A DNA stretch of 27,036 bases from positions 1-27,036 of the forward strand of contig DAPR01000040.1 in assembly GCA_002502605.1 (NCBI GenBank), in the 5' to 3' direction. Shown piece after piece: positions 7,921 through 16,138 of the stretch. Made by a program: the position numbers and the translations under genes. How positions within the stretch are numbered: the first letter of the stretch is position 1; each line of letters starts with the position of its first letter. The notes beneath the pieces are model-generated. The model made no database searches. It was not told the DNA's origin and saw only the letters and a list, made by a program, of their open reading frames with translations. This DNA is from Euryarchaeota archaeon UBA258 (GTDB taxonomy: Archaea > Thermoplasmatota > Poseidoniia > Poseidoniales > Poseidoniaceae).

Positions 7921-9684
7921 TCAAATTCGTCGTTTCAAGCGTTCCATAGAGGCGTCTGCCGCCCCTAACTGTGTCAAACAATCTTCAATTCTGCTGACAC
8001 CTAAAGCCTCAGTCGCTCGTGCAATTGCTTCTTCCGTGGCCCGTCGATCTTCATCGCTCACCTTGATTCCACTCGCCTCACACTGATTGCGCAGGACCCG
8101 CCATTCGTCCATGACGAAGTCGTGAAGTTCCAATGCTTCCTCGCTTGCCTTTCCTTCCATATCGAGGTCCTGATTCATTGAAGCGAGCAGTTCAGCCCCT
8201 TCGCTCCACCGTCGCTCGTCAGCAGCCTTTTCGATGTCCAGCATACGTTGTTCCCAAGCCTTGGCATCATCACGTGCTTGGTATTGAGCAACGAGTTTCT
8301 TGCGTTGACGGAGGGCTCTTTGTACGGTGTCCATCGATTCACGCTCATGGAGGATCGATCGCACAACCCCATCGGCTAATCCGATTGCCTGTCCAGCGTT
8401 GCCCGCTTCAAGCGCACCTTCGGCCTGATGGAGTCGTTCAATCATCGCTTCTGTGTTCAGTCCATCGGTTTGTTTGAGTTGGCGATGTGCTTCCTTAAGC
8501 GATGCTGCAGCTTTGTCAAGTGCATCGTCATCTGCTGCCAATTGAGCAGGGATGACGACAGCAAACTCGTAGGCTTTTTTCGGGGCTTCAGAAGCGAGTT
8601 TCTTTTTCGCATCCATCAGCATTTCCTTGAGGTGTGCAAGGCTTTCACCCTCTTTGCCTTGCAATTGTCTTCCCGCCTCAGCAATGGCTTTTTCTGCAAC
8701 AGCCCACCATTCAATGATTTCATTGGCGTATTTTTTGCTTTGTCGGAACAAGAGTTCTCCTTCGCGCAAGGAACCTAAGTTGACTTCTCGCTCACCCATG
8801 TCAAAGGATTTTCGTGGTCGCTTTGCAGTTGGGGCGATGGCCTCGGCCTTTTCCATGCTTGAACGTGCATCTTCCCGAATGGCCTCTACATCACCGGAGA
8901 GGGAAAGGGAACGTTCGATGTTGTCTTCTGCTTCGTTGAGCAAATTCATGCCGTGCTTTGGGTCGCTGTGGCCTTCCTCCCTTGCCGTCATGATCAAGCT
9001 GGAGGCCTGATCGACTGCTGCTCCACTCGCTTTGAGTTGAAGCAAACGCACTTCCATGTCATCGAGTCTTTTGCTGAATTCTTTCCTAACTTGGCGTTGA
9101 TCGTCCCCGACAAACCAAATGTAAGCCGTCATAGCGCTGCTAAAGATCAGCGCCAATATGCATGCCAGCCACTCATAGGACATCGATTCGGGCGTGCTGC
9201 CTGCGAAAAGGGAGACGGCAATGACGGTTCCAAGCCCAGTCATGATTGCCCGCCATCGCAAAACGTCAAGTCCACCTTGGAGGACTGATTTTGAAGCGCT
9301 CATGCATGAAAAGGCAACGAGTGCTAACAACACGCATCCCACAACCATGCTCGGTTCACTCAAGTCAAGCGATTGGCTTGCTGTTACCAACAGCACTGGC
9401 CACGCAAGGCTTGCGGCTGAGCCGACTCGGGTCCGGGCGCGTGGATCATCCACGGCTAGATCTTGGATGATGAGCCCCCAAACGATCACCATCAATGGGA
9501 ACCCCAAACCGTTGAGCAAGCCTGGTTCGCCTCGGATGGCAGCATCGAGGCTTGGCCACATGAGCCACAGCGCTCCTGTCAGCAAAGCCAATGCTGACGC
9601 ACTTGTCAGGCGGTCAAGCCGTTGTTGCCGTTGCGCAACAGCAGATTCGATGGCTGTTTCGACATCGGCCCAAGCGTCCACCAT
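7921..9684 (-). CDS. Membrane-anchored coiled-coil protein, unknown
   Basis: The 587-residue product has about six hydrophobic helices in the first 195 residues (for example LALLTGALWLMWPSL, LMVIVWGLIIQDL, VVGCVLLALVAFSCM, WLACILALIFSSAMTAYIWF). The remaining 390 residues are soluble, charged and almost continuously helical: RLDDMEVRLLQLKASG, ALRQRKKLVAQYQARDDAK and so on, with many Ala, Glu, Lys and Gln residues typical of coiled coils or helical repeats. The design, a membrane anchor plus a long cytoplasmic helical domain, mirrors the facing gene at 5362-7914. No family is recognised; a scaffold or sensor role is inferred only from architecture. The ATG at 9684 is the first good start; its ribosome-binding site is weak. 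Confidence 0.72.
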   Translation of the reverse strand: MVDAWADVETAIESAVAQRQQRLDRLTSASALALLTGALWLMWPSLDAAIRGEPGLLNGLGFPLMVIVWGLIIQDLAVDDPRARTRVGSAASLAWPVLLVTASQSLDLSEPSMVVGCVLLALVAFSCMSASKSVLQGGLDVLRWRAIMTGLGTVIAVSLFAGSTPESMSYEWLACILALIFSSAMTAYIWFVGDDQRQVRKEFSKRLDDMEVRLLQLKASGAAVDQASSLIMTAREEGHSDPKHGMNLLNEAEDNIERSLSLSGDVEAIREDARSSMEKAEAIAPTAKRPRKSFDMGEREVNLGSLREGELLFRQSKKYANEIIEWWAVAEKAIAEAGRQLQGKEGESLAHLKEMLMDAKKKLASEAPKKAYEFAVVIPAQLAADDDALDKAAASLKEAHRQLKQTDGLNTEAMIERLHQAEGALEAGNAGQAIGLADGVVRSILHERESMDTVQRALRQRKKLVAQYQARDDAKAWEQRMLDIEKAADERRWSEGAELLASMNQDLDMEGKASEEALELHDFVMDEWRVLRNQCEASGIKVSDEDRRATEEAIARATEALGVSRIEDCLTQLGAADASMERLKRRI

Positions 9685-9849
9685 GCAACCGACTTCGACG
9701 GGATGGTGATAATCACTCCGCTTTGATGCGCTTATTGAATCTCACACTTCCAATCCAAATCGCCATGAAAATGTAGGGTTTTTTTGAACCAACTTGAAGG
9801 GAATGTTCATGGGTGTCGTTCACCGCCTTCTTAGGAGAGAGGACTTACA
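9685..9849. promoter_or_regulatory. Divergent intergenic region upstream of pyrB
   Basis: This 165-base region separates the start of the minus-strand coiled-coil membrane gene from pyrB and should hold promoters for both. It contains a T7 tract at about 9779-9785 and an AT-rich CTTATTGAA near 9730. At its end AGGAGAGAGG (9833-9842) is a strong purine ribosome-binding site for pyrB. No clear operator or riboswitch is visible. Confidence 0.4.
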
Positions 9850-10800
9850 ATGACCGGTCTCATTACCATGGATGATTTGACAAATGAGGAAATCCTCGAT
9901 ATCTTAGACGATGCTGAACGGCTTCTTCCCGTCGCAAAGGGGGAATTATACCTCCCATTATTGCAAGGCCGAATTATGGGCAACCTGTTTTTCGAACCCA
10001 GCACACGAACACGGATGTCCTTTGAGACCGCTATGAAGCGCCTTGGTGGCGGCGTAGTCAACCTCGGGGATGTCAAGACATCTTCCGTCGTCAAAGGCGA
10101 GACGCTCTATGACACCATCCAAATGGTCGATGGATACACTGACATTATCGCCATGCGCCATCCACGTCAAGGGGCAGCTCAGTACGCTCAAGACGCAGCA
10201 CGCGTTCCAATCCTCAACGGCGGGGATGGAGCAGGTAACCATCCAACACAAACCATGCTTGATTTATTCACCATTCGACAGGCTCACGGGAAACTCGACG
10301 GCTTGAAAGTGGTTCTTGCAGGTGATCTGCGCTATGGGCGAACAGTCCACTCCCTTTCCCACGCTCTTACACGGTTCGGTTGTGAATTGATTTTTGCAAG
10401 CCCGGGTCTCTTGCGCATGCCGGCAGAGATTGTGTCAGATCTCCAAGGGCATGGCGCCAACGTCACGGAAACTGAAGACCTGTACGGTTCAATCAACGAT
10501 GCAGATGTGGTTTACATGACTCGAATCCAAAAGGAACGTTTTGCTGATGAAGACGAATACGCTCGATGCGCTGGAGCATACAAACTCCACGCCAAACACC
10601 TTGCCGATGTGAAAGAAGACATGATCATCATGCACCCTCTTCCTCGTGTGGACGAGATTCACCCTTCTGTTGATTCAACACGCCACGCTCGGTACTTCGA
10701 GCAAGCGTTCAATGGCGTGGTCGCCAGAATGGCATTGCTTTGCAGGCTTCTTGGCGTTGCTGTACCTGCAGATGTTTCCTCAGCAGGGGGTGCTTTGTGA
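9850..10800 (+). CDS. pyrB: Aspartate carbamoyltransferase, catalytic subunit
   Basis: The 316-residue enzyme condenses carbamoyl phosphate with aspartate, the first committed step of pyrimidine synthesis. Carbamoyl-phosphate-binding STRTR is at residues 51-55 (FEPSTRTRMSF), the mobile loop lysine lies in SSVVKGET (78-85), and HPRQG is at 104-108. NGGDGAGNHPTQTMLDL (123-139), GDLRYGRTVHSL (158-169) and MHPLPRVDEI (261-270) complete the family signature. The length is normal. The ATG at 9850 is fixed by AGGAGAGAGG with about 7 nt spacing. Its stop codon TGA overlaps the ATG of pyrI by one base, so the two subunits are translationally coupled, as expected for a stoichiometric catalytic/regulatory holoenzyme. 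Nearby pyrG (1-223) belongs to the same pathway. Confidence 0.97.
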   Translation: MTGLITMDDLTNEEILDILDDAERLLPVAKGELYLPLLQGRIMGNLFFEPSTRTRMSFETAMKRLGGGVVNLGDVKTSSVVKGETLYDTIQMVDGYTDIIAMRHPRQGAAQYAQDAARVPILNGGDGAGNHPTQTMLDLFTIRQAHGKLDGLKVVLAGDLRYGRTVHSLSHALTRFGCELIFASPGLLRMPAEIVSDLQGHGANVTETEDLYGSINDADVVYMTRIQKERFADEDEYARCAGAYKLHAKHLADVKEDMIIMHPLPRVDEIHPSVDSTRHARYFEQAFNGVVARMALLCRLLGVAVPADVSSAGGAL

Positions 10801-11276
10801 TGTCGAACGAACAAAGCATGCGACGGGTCACAGCCATCCGGAACGGGACCGTTATCGATCACGTTCCTTCCGGACAAGCGCTCCGAGTCCTAGAGATGCT
10901 GGGTATTGCAGGTGAGACCTCCGTGCCGGTTTCCCTGGTCATGAACGTTCCATCGAAGAAACTTGGATCAAAAGACATCATCAAAGTCGAGGATAGAGAA
11001 TTGACACAAACTGAACTCGATCGGTTGGCTTTGGTCGCTCCCGATGCCCACGTGGCCATCATTCGGGCCTATGTGGTGGCGGAAAAATTGTCCATCAACT
11101 TGGGTGAAGAAGTGGTCAATGTGGTGCGGTGTACTTTCTCTAACTGCATCACGACAAACTCAAGGGAACCACTTGCTCACCGACTCCGCGTTGTGAGCCG
11201 AGACCCCCTGCACCTTCGTTGTCATTATTGTGGCCGACCTCAGGATCTTGATGAATTGGTCAAGAACGCTCTGTGA
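10800..11276 (+). CDS. pyrI: Aspartate carbamoyltransferase, regulatory subunit
   Basis: The 158-residue product is the allosteric regulatory chain that binds nucleotides and holds catalytic trimers together. The N-terminal nucleotide-binding part (about 1-100) includes VTAIRNGTVIDHVPSGQAL. The C-terminal zinc domain has Cys111, Cys116, Cys141 and Cys144 in the classic CX4C...CX2C arrangement (CTFSNC and CHYC). The start at 10800 shares its A with the pyrB stop and gives the expected family N-terminus; the same frame is open further upstream inside pyrB but that extension is not family-like. The gene ends 1 nt from the end of the convergent ncsA-like gene, so no independent terminator fits between them. 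Confidence 0.96.
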   Translation: MSNEQSMRRVTAIRNGTVIDHVPSGQALRVLEMLGIAGETSVPVSLVMNVPSKKLGSKDIIKVEDRELTQTELDRLALVAPDAHVAIIRAYVVAEKLSINLGEEVVNVVRCTFSNCITTNSREPLAHRLRVVSRDPLHLRCHYCGRPQDLDELVKNAL

Positions 11277-11277
11277 T

Positions 11278-12270
11278 TCAATCATTGAGCAAGGCGCGGA
11301 AATCACAGGCTTTGCATTGACTTCCCGAGGTCATTGCACCACATTCAGGACAAGGCGTCGGTGGTTTGAGGCTCGATCCATCTTCAGGACCTTTGTTGCG
11401 AAGCGCTTTGATGTTGTCTGCCATTCGAAGTAAGCCGTGTCGAGTTCCGGGGGAATCAGCTTCCATCTGTGCTACCATCTCTCGGTGCCTCCATCTCAAG
11501 GCACCTTGAGCGTGAGGGCATTCTTCGTGATGCAATGGCAGGTTTCTATGCAAGGCATAAAGGTGGACTTCCTGTTCAGGAATCCAGCGCAGTGGCACAA
11601 TCCGTGGGGCCATGCCTTCGACCATGTTGTTCGTATGGGGGGCCAATCGTAATGTTCGGTCCAAATCACCATTCGTCATGTTCATCAGCACTGTTTGCGC
11701 CATATCGTCTAGATTGTGGCCTAATGCGATGATGTCTGCACCAATTCGGTCGGCCAAGTGATTGATGCCTTGACGGCGGAACACGCCGCAGTAGGAGCAG
11801 GGTAGGCGTGGGGCACTAGGGTTTCCATCGACCAGTCCTGGAATTCGACGGGCAACCTCATCCATTTCTTTGAAACTCAGTTCGGGATAGGAGACAGTGA
11901 TGAATTCAACACCGAGTGCATCGCAGAGTTGTTGAGCGCACTCAAGCGATGGAGGGCGGTACCCCTCGATTCCTTCGTCAACAGTGCCTGCGACGATTCG
12001 CACGTCGGGACGTTCTCCAATCAAATCCACAATGCTATCGAGAAGGACCGCTGAGTCTTTGCCGCCAGAAATCGCCACAAAGATGGTTGTGTCCTTGTCT
12101 TTGGGTAACACGAGTTGTTGCCTCAATTCCTTTGCGATTTTTTTGCGAACGGATTTCGCCATGTGTTCATTGCACAAGATCCGCCCAGAATAGGCCTGTT
12201 CGAGAACGGCAGGGCGACTGCAACTGTCGCATTGAGGGATGGTGAACCCAACCTCGGTTTCTTCTGCCAT
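11278..12270 (-). CDS. ncsA: tRNA 2-thiolation enzyme, TtuA/NcsA/CTU1 family
   Basis: The 330-residue product is a PP-loop ATP pyrophosphatase of the TtcA/TtuA/Ncs6 group, which adenylates tRNA and inserts sulfur at uridine C2. An N-terminal zinc site is formed by Cys14, Cys17, Cys33 and His36. The PP-loop SGGKDS is at 68-73. Cys158 and Cys161 (LPCSYCG) with Cys251 (EECPH) match the three cysteines that hold an iron-sulfur cluster in TtuA. GHNLDDMAQT at 184-193 is the conserved tRNA/ATP segment. A C-terminal zinc ribbon has Cys307, Cys310, Cys319 and Cys322. Two zinc sites flanking the PP-loop core are the TtuA/NcsA pattern, unlike TtcA. Whether it acts at position 34 or 54 cannot be told from sequence. 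The sulfur-carrier partner is not in this window. Confidence 0.9.
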   Translation of the reverse strand: MAEETEVGFTIPQCDSCSRPAVLEQAYSGRILCNEHMAKSVRKKIAKELRQQLVLPKDKDTTIFVAISGGKDSAVLLDSIVDLIGERPDVRIVAGTVDEGIEGYRPPSLECAQQLCDALGVEFITVSYPELSFKEMDEVARRIPGLVDGNPSAPRLPCSYCGVFRRQGINHLADRIGADIIALGHNLDDMAQTVLMNMTNGDLDRTLRLAPHTNNMVEGMAPRIVPLRWIPEQEVHLYALHRNLPLHHEECPHAQGALRWRHREMVAQMEADSPGTRHGLLRMADNIKALRNKGPEDGSSLKPPTPCPECGAMTSGSQCKACDFRALLND

Positions 12271-12356
12271 GGTTGATGGGAGGGCGACTTAGGTTTGAAC
12301 TCCACGGATGATTCGATGAGGCTTTGTTCGATTCCGGTCGTTTGACAAGTTGTTTT

Positions 12357-12388
12357 TTCCAATTGAATAATTAAATTAGCAATTGGAA
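12357..12388. promoter_or_regulatory. Palindromic AT-rich site, possible operator
   Basis: A perfect 9-base inverted repeat, TTCCAATTG at 12357-12365 and CAATTGGAA at 12380-12388, flanks a 14-base AT-rich spacer (AATAATTAAATTAG) that could itself hold a TATA-type element for the ncsA-like gene. It lies about 90 nt upstream of that gene's start. Dimeric-regulator binding is inferred. Confidence 0.4.
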
Positions 12389-12500
12389 TATTTTGCCCAC
12401 GATGCCCCTTAATTCGAGGGAAAGAATGCCATCACTTGATCGCAATTGAAACCAGATGTGCGCGGAAAACTAGGGTCGAACAGGCTTCCGCGATGCCTTC

Positions 12501-12521
12501 TTTCCAAAATCCAGTTGGAAA
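12501..12521. promoter_or_regulatory. Second TTCCAA dyad, possible operator
   Basis: TTTCCAA (12501-12507) and TTGGAAA (12515-12521) form a perfect 7-base inverted repeat with a 7-base spacer, 90 nt before the Roadblock gene. It shares the TTCCAA half-site with the palindrome at 12357-12388. Confidence 0.35.
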
Positions 12522-12540
12522 TTTGATTTTGGTCCCCAAA

Positions 12541-12556
12541 TCCCCCTTTAGGGGGA
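12541..12556 (+). promoter_or_regulatory. C5/G5 hairpin upstream of the Roadblock gene
   Basis: TCCCCC (12541-12546), a TTTA loop and GGGGGA (12551-12556) form a six-pair, very stable small hairpin 54 nt before the Roadblock start codon. It may sit in the 5' leader of that transcript or block read-through from upstream. Confidence 0.35.
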
Positions 12557-12610
12557 AGTCAGCACAAAACTTCTTGAAGCCTACAACGGTGACAGAGCGT
12601 TTGAGCACCT

Positions 12611-12949
12611 ATGTTGCAACGCGCTTTGGCCGGTTTGTATCGCCTCGATGGCGTTAAGCAAGCTATGCTCATCGATGACAGCGGAACGCTTCTCGCAAGC
12701 GTCGGCGAAGAAGGGGAGATGCCTCCTTTCGAGCATGTCGTCGATGTGATTTCGGCAGCCTTAGAATCTGCGGATGCCCTTGGTTTGGGCACGGTGCACG
12801 AAGTTTGGTGCGAAGGCAATCAACGTCTGATGATTGATGTAGCATCACCAACGCGAATTGTAGCGTTGTCAGGAAACGGTGGCCGGTTAGCACGATGGCG
12901 CCATGCTCTTGACCGAGATCGAAGAATCTTAGCAACCACCCCCCAATGA
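12611..12949 (+). CDS. Roadblock/LC7 domain protein
   Basis: The 112-residue product is a single Roadblock/LC7 domain. It starts with a helix (LQRALAGLYRLDGVKQAML), then the strand-turn IDDSGTLLASVGEEGE, a long second helix (FEHVVDVISAALESADALG), and strands ending RIVALSGNGG before a final helix. This order, with V..AML.D..G at the first strand pair, is the family hallmark. In bacteria and archaea such proteins commonly partner with MglA/Ras-like small GTPases or form dimers in signalling and polarity; no GTPase gene is in this window. An in-frame TGA at 12602 bounds the ORF, so the ATG at 12611 is the first start. The next gene begins 9 nt after the stop, in the same direction. Confidence 0.78.
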   Translation: MLQRALAGLYRLDGVKQAMLIDDSGTLLASVGEEGEMPPFEHVVDVISAALESADALGLGTVHEVWCEGNQRLMIDVASPTRIVALSGNGGRLARWRHALDRDRRILATTPQ

Positions 12950-12958
12950 GATGATATC

Positions 12959-15900
12959 ATGTTTAACCTACCTTTAGGAACGCCAATTGAAGCAGCTATT
13001 TCTGTTGAAGCAGGCACAATCCAACCCTTTGACCATGGCGTCATCAGCACTTGGATTGGACGGAGAAAAACCCCTACCGGCCATCGCCTCGTCCGTGCGG
13101 GACGTATTGTCGCCTGGGTGGCTGAATCTGGAAAGGGGAAGCTTCTCCTTGCTGGAAAGGAAGCAAGACTCCGGCTTGAGGAACTTGAAGGAAAAGAGCA
13201 CTGCCGTTTCATTGCAGGGGGATACTCCTTATCCGGTCTTGGCAGCGTTGCCGAGGCCATTCCCGAGGCGTTCGAGCACCCCTCAGACCGACAAGGGCTT
13301 CTTCCACGTGGCGATGCTGTGTTGCGGCTTCTTGCTCGTGACCTGTCTTCGGTTCTCCGAGCTGTTGTCGAGAGAGACACAGTGCGAGGGGCTGTCGCCA
13401 TTGACCAAGGCATGCTGATCGACAGCGTTGGTGAGTTACCAAATACGCCAGAGGTTTTAGCCCAAGAAATCCATTCAACCCTCGAAGCAATGAGCATCAG
13501 CGTCCTTGATGACGAAGGCCTCTCAAACGGAAGCCATTGGACCATGCACCATGAAGACGGTTCTCTTCTCTTAGCGAAAGCCGGCGACGTCTCGTTAGGG
13601 GTTTGGACTGAAGCGAACACCAACCATGCCCGTTTGATTTCGGCCGTGGCAGCAGTGCTCGATGGGGAAATTGGAGCAATTGGCGCCAGTGGCGGACCAA
13701 TTCCTGAAGGCTTTGTTCTGCGTGAAGGCCGTGGCGGCCCCGATGCTATTCTCTCGATGCTGGCGGCTGGTGTTAACGAACAGGTGACAGGTCATTTGCA
13801 ATCTGGACAATCTTCGACCGCTGTGTCTGTGCTCCTGGCGCGTGGTATTCCTGTTGGTGTTTCTGCTCCCGATGGGCAATCGCTCGAAGAAGCCATGCTC
13901 ACCTTCACTGATTCCACCCGTGTGCTCAAACTTCACCGTCTTCCTGCGGGGAGCATCATCTCTCGAGAGTCGGGAACCGTCGAGGAGTTCAAACTCGATG
14001 ATTTCCATGACCTCTTGGTGACACTGCGAACGCGCTCTGAGAGTCGCCGTGCAACCCTCAAGGGGAAACTCAACGACTTATTTGGATTCGAGATCGGAAT
14101 GGAGCAACTTCGGAAGAGTCGAGCGACAGCAATCTTCTCTGAAACAGTCGATGTCGTCAGCGGTGGCTTGGGTGGGGAAGTGCCTCAAACATCAGCCGTG
14201 GACACAGGATTGCGCCGTCGATTGGAGGCCGCAGATCACCGAATTGATGAACTCGAGAAAGAGAAGGCTGCCCTTAAAAGCCGCTTGAGCGAGGCAAATA
14301 CGGCAACAAATGCAGCACAAATCATAGCACGAGAGGCATCTGAAACCCGTTCGGAATCAACGTCATCGCTCGAGGATGCACACAAGCAGTTCAGCACCAT
14401 GCAGATTGAACTCGCTCAATCACAAGCCTCGGCAGAACAGGCAGAAAACAGGGCGGAGCGATTGGTTCGAAGAGTCAATGAACTCGAACACCAAGTTTCT
14501 GAGCGTGCAGCGGAACTTGCTAAGGCGCTCGGCGATGCGAATTCCAGTGAATCATTGCGAAATGCGATTGAAGATATGTCCCTCAAGGAGGCAGAACTCA
14601 ATGCAGAACTCAACACCCACAGTCAGCAATTGTCCACTGTTCGTCAACAAACTGAAGACGACGAACGCAGGCTTCATGTTCTCCAAGAACAAGTCGCTGC
14701 GGCTCGAGAACGACACGCTCGTGCTCAAGCAGAGGTGTTGCTCCTTGATGAGAAAATTAAATCCAACACAGCAGAACTTGCAGCCATCGAATCAGAGGCG
14801 AAAGCAAGTCGACGCAGAGCAGAGGAGGACCGCACCCGCCTTGCCACTGATGAGGCACGTCAGGCCCAAGTTCAAGCCGAATTGCGGGAACTCATGGGGG
14901 AGCGCCGCCAAATCTTACGAGAGTTGGGCGACTTAGGGGCCCGAAGAGGTCACGCTGAGGCAGAACTCGCATCGTTGATTGAAAGAGCCGAAGCACTCTC
15001 AGAAGCACATGAGGCGGCAGTTGCAGATATCCAAGAAGCCGAGCATCTACGAGCCCGACTTGCAGATGAACCGCTCGCTCAAGCCCTGCTGGACGATGCC
15101 CACACCTTCGATGGACTTGGACCGGTGCTCGAGCGCTTGGAGCATGCACGTGCCCTCGGCTATTCTGTGACCCTCTTGGATCGAGCGGTTGAGCGCGGCT
15201 TGCAAGTCATCCAATCCACCGTCGACCATGTTGCAGCAACACCACGTCACTTGCTTTCCAGTGAAGTCATGACCTTGCTTGAGCGTCAAGTTCCTCAGAC
15301 GGCAGGTGCCGTTCGTGGTCTAGCGCGCTGGTCGGTTCAACAACGCTTAGAACACCAACTTGGGGAAACCGTGGGTCATGTTGTTCTGGACCTCGAGCAT
15401 TTACTGGAAGACTATGACCGCTCGATCACCATGCTTCGACGGCTCCGCAACGTATTGGAACAACTTGTTCGGCTTGGAGCGCCACCTGAAGAAGTGGAGG
15501 CATTGCTCAACAATTGCACCCGCCCTGAAGCACTTCCAAGCATCGCACAATCCACCCGCAGACTGATTCAAGTTGCTCTCGACGACATTTACCTCGAAGC
15601 CGACCAACGCGATGCTGGTGAGGCTGTTGCGCTTGAAGACACAGCGCGTGTGCTTGAGGAATTGATCACACAACTCGATGCATCTGGCTTAGCTGATGGT
15701 GTGCCAAGAGGTATGCTTTGGGAGTTCCAACGCGATGGCCTCCTGCCATACGAGCGAGATTCCATCCCGGCGAACCAGCGCACACCGGTTGAGGAAGAGA
15801 TGATTGTGACCATGGAGTCCTCTTTAGCAGGGGAAGTTCCTGTTTCGCTTGACGCTCAGCCAGAGCCAAGCGCCCCAGACCAACAAGGTTGGGAGGAAAT

Positions 15901-16129
15901 GCCAATTCCAGTTGATGATGCGTCTGTTTCCGCTGCGGAAACTGCACCATCTTCGGCCACTTTAGAGCGCCAAGAGGGCATTGATGAAAGCGATGAACGT
16001 GCGGCTCTCGAAGCCGAATTGGCCCAACTTGATGCTTCTTGGAAGCACCGTAAGGAGCCGGCCCCAACCACTGCACCTGACCCTGCGCTTGCAGCATTGG
16101 AAGCCCGCCTTTCGGACCTGAACATGTGA
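12959..16129 (+). CDS. Giant coiled-coil protein with embedded Roadblock-like region
   Basis: The 1056-residue product has four visible parts. Residues 1-110 form a globular domain whose pattern (LPLGTPIEAAI..., then GHRLVRAGRIVAWVAESGKG) vaguely recalls DUF2226/DUF4388-type domains. Residues about 120-235 repeat the layout of a Roadblock/LC7 domain (LSSVLRAVVERDTVRGAVAI, DQGMLIDSVGELPNTPEVLAQ, ending ARLISAVAAVLDG). Residues about 415-705 are a long charged coiled coil rich in Ala, Glu, Arg and Gln. Residues about 710-930 are helical and globular, and the last 120 are acidic and Pro/Ala-rich. No signal peptide or membrane helix is present. It resembles SMC-like or polarity scaffolds in style but has no Walker motifs. 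It lies between a free Roadblock gene and a small membrane-protein gene, suggesting one assembly. The function is unknown. Confidence 0.75.
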   Translation: MFNLPLGTPIEAAISVEAGTIQPFDHGVISTWIGRRKTPTGHRLVRAGRIVAWVAESGKGKLLLAGKEARLRLEELEGKEHCRFIAGGYSLSGLGSVAEAIPEAFEHPSDRQGLLPRGDAVLRLLARDLSSVLRAVVERDTVRGAVAIDQGMLIDSVGELPNTPEVLAQEIHSTLEAMSISVLDDEGLSNGSHWTMHHEDGSLLLAKAGDVSLGVWTEANTNHARLISAVAAVLDGEIGAIGASGGPIPEGFVLREGRGGPDAILSMLAAGVNEQVTGHLQSGQSSTAVSVLLARGIPVGVSAPDGQSLEEAMLTFTDSTRVLKLHRLPAGSIISRESGTVEEFKLDDFHDLLVTLRTRSESRRATLKGKLNDLFGFEIGMEQLRKSRATAIFSETVDVVSGGLGGEVPQTSAVDTGLRRRLEAADHRIDELEKEKAALKSRLSEANTATNAAQIIAREASETRSESTSSLEDAHKQFSTMQIELAQSQASAEQAENRAERLVRRVNELEHQVSERAAELAKALGDANSSESLRNAIEDMSLKEAELNAELNTHSQQLSTVRQQTEDDERRLHVLQEQVAAARERHARAQAEVLLLDEKIKSNTAELAAIESEAKASRRRAEEDRTRLATDEARQAQVQAELRELMGERRQILRELGDLGARRGHAEAELASLIERAEALSEAHEAAVADIQEAEHLRARLADEPLAQALLDDAHTFDGLGPVLERLEHARALGYSVTLLDRAVERGLQVIQSTVDHVAATPRHLLSSEVMTLLERQVPQTAGAVRGLARWSVQQRLEHQLGETVGHVVLDLEHLLEDYDRSITMLRRLRNVLEQLVRLGAPPEEVEALLNNCTRPEALPSIAQSTRRLIQVALDDIYLEADQRDAGEAVALEDTARVLEELITQLDASGLADGVPRGMLWEFQRDGLLPYERDSIPANQRTPVEEEMIVTMESSLAGEVPVSLDAQPEPSAPDQQGWEEMPIPVDDASVSAAETAPSSATLERQEGIDESDERAALEAELAQLDASWKHRKEPAPTTAPDPALAALEARLSDLNM

Positions 16130-16138
16130 TGTGGTTGT

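Larger units (their letters stand above)
12271..12610. other. Gene-free divergent regulatory region rich in inverted repeats
   Basis: This 340-base stretch lies between the divergent ncsA-like and Roadblock genes and has no convincing coding frame. It holds an AT-rich core around 12357-12390 and four inverted repeats: TTCCAATTG/CAATTGGAA (12357-12388), TTTCCAA/TTGGAAA (12501-12521), TTTGG/CCAAA (12528-12540) and TCCCCC/GGGGGA (12541-12556). It should contain the promoters of both flanking units. No tRNA or snoRNA-like gene was found in it. Confidence 0.55.

Noticed and set aside
7904..9709. Several long plus-strand frames opposite the coiled-coil membrane gene
   Set aside because: They are antisense shadows of a long helix-rich gene with strongly biased codons; their translations are Ser/Arg/Pro-rich without domain patterns.
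12301..12345. GTTCGATTCC, resembling a tRNA T-arm
   Set aside because: The flanking bases do not pair as a T-stem, and no anticodon arm or acceptor stem could be assembled on either strand.
12436..12657. Plus-strand open frame of 73 codons in the dyad-rich region
   Set aside because: It covers the inverted repeats, has an unremarkable basic composition and runs into the Roadblock gene in a different frame. No ribosome-binding site or family pattern.
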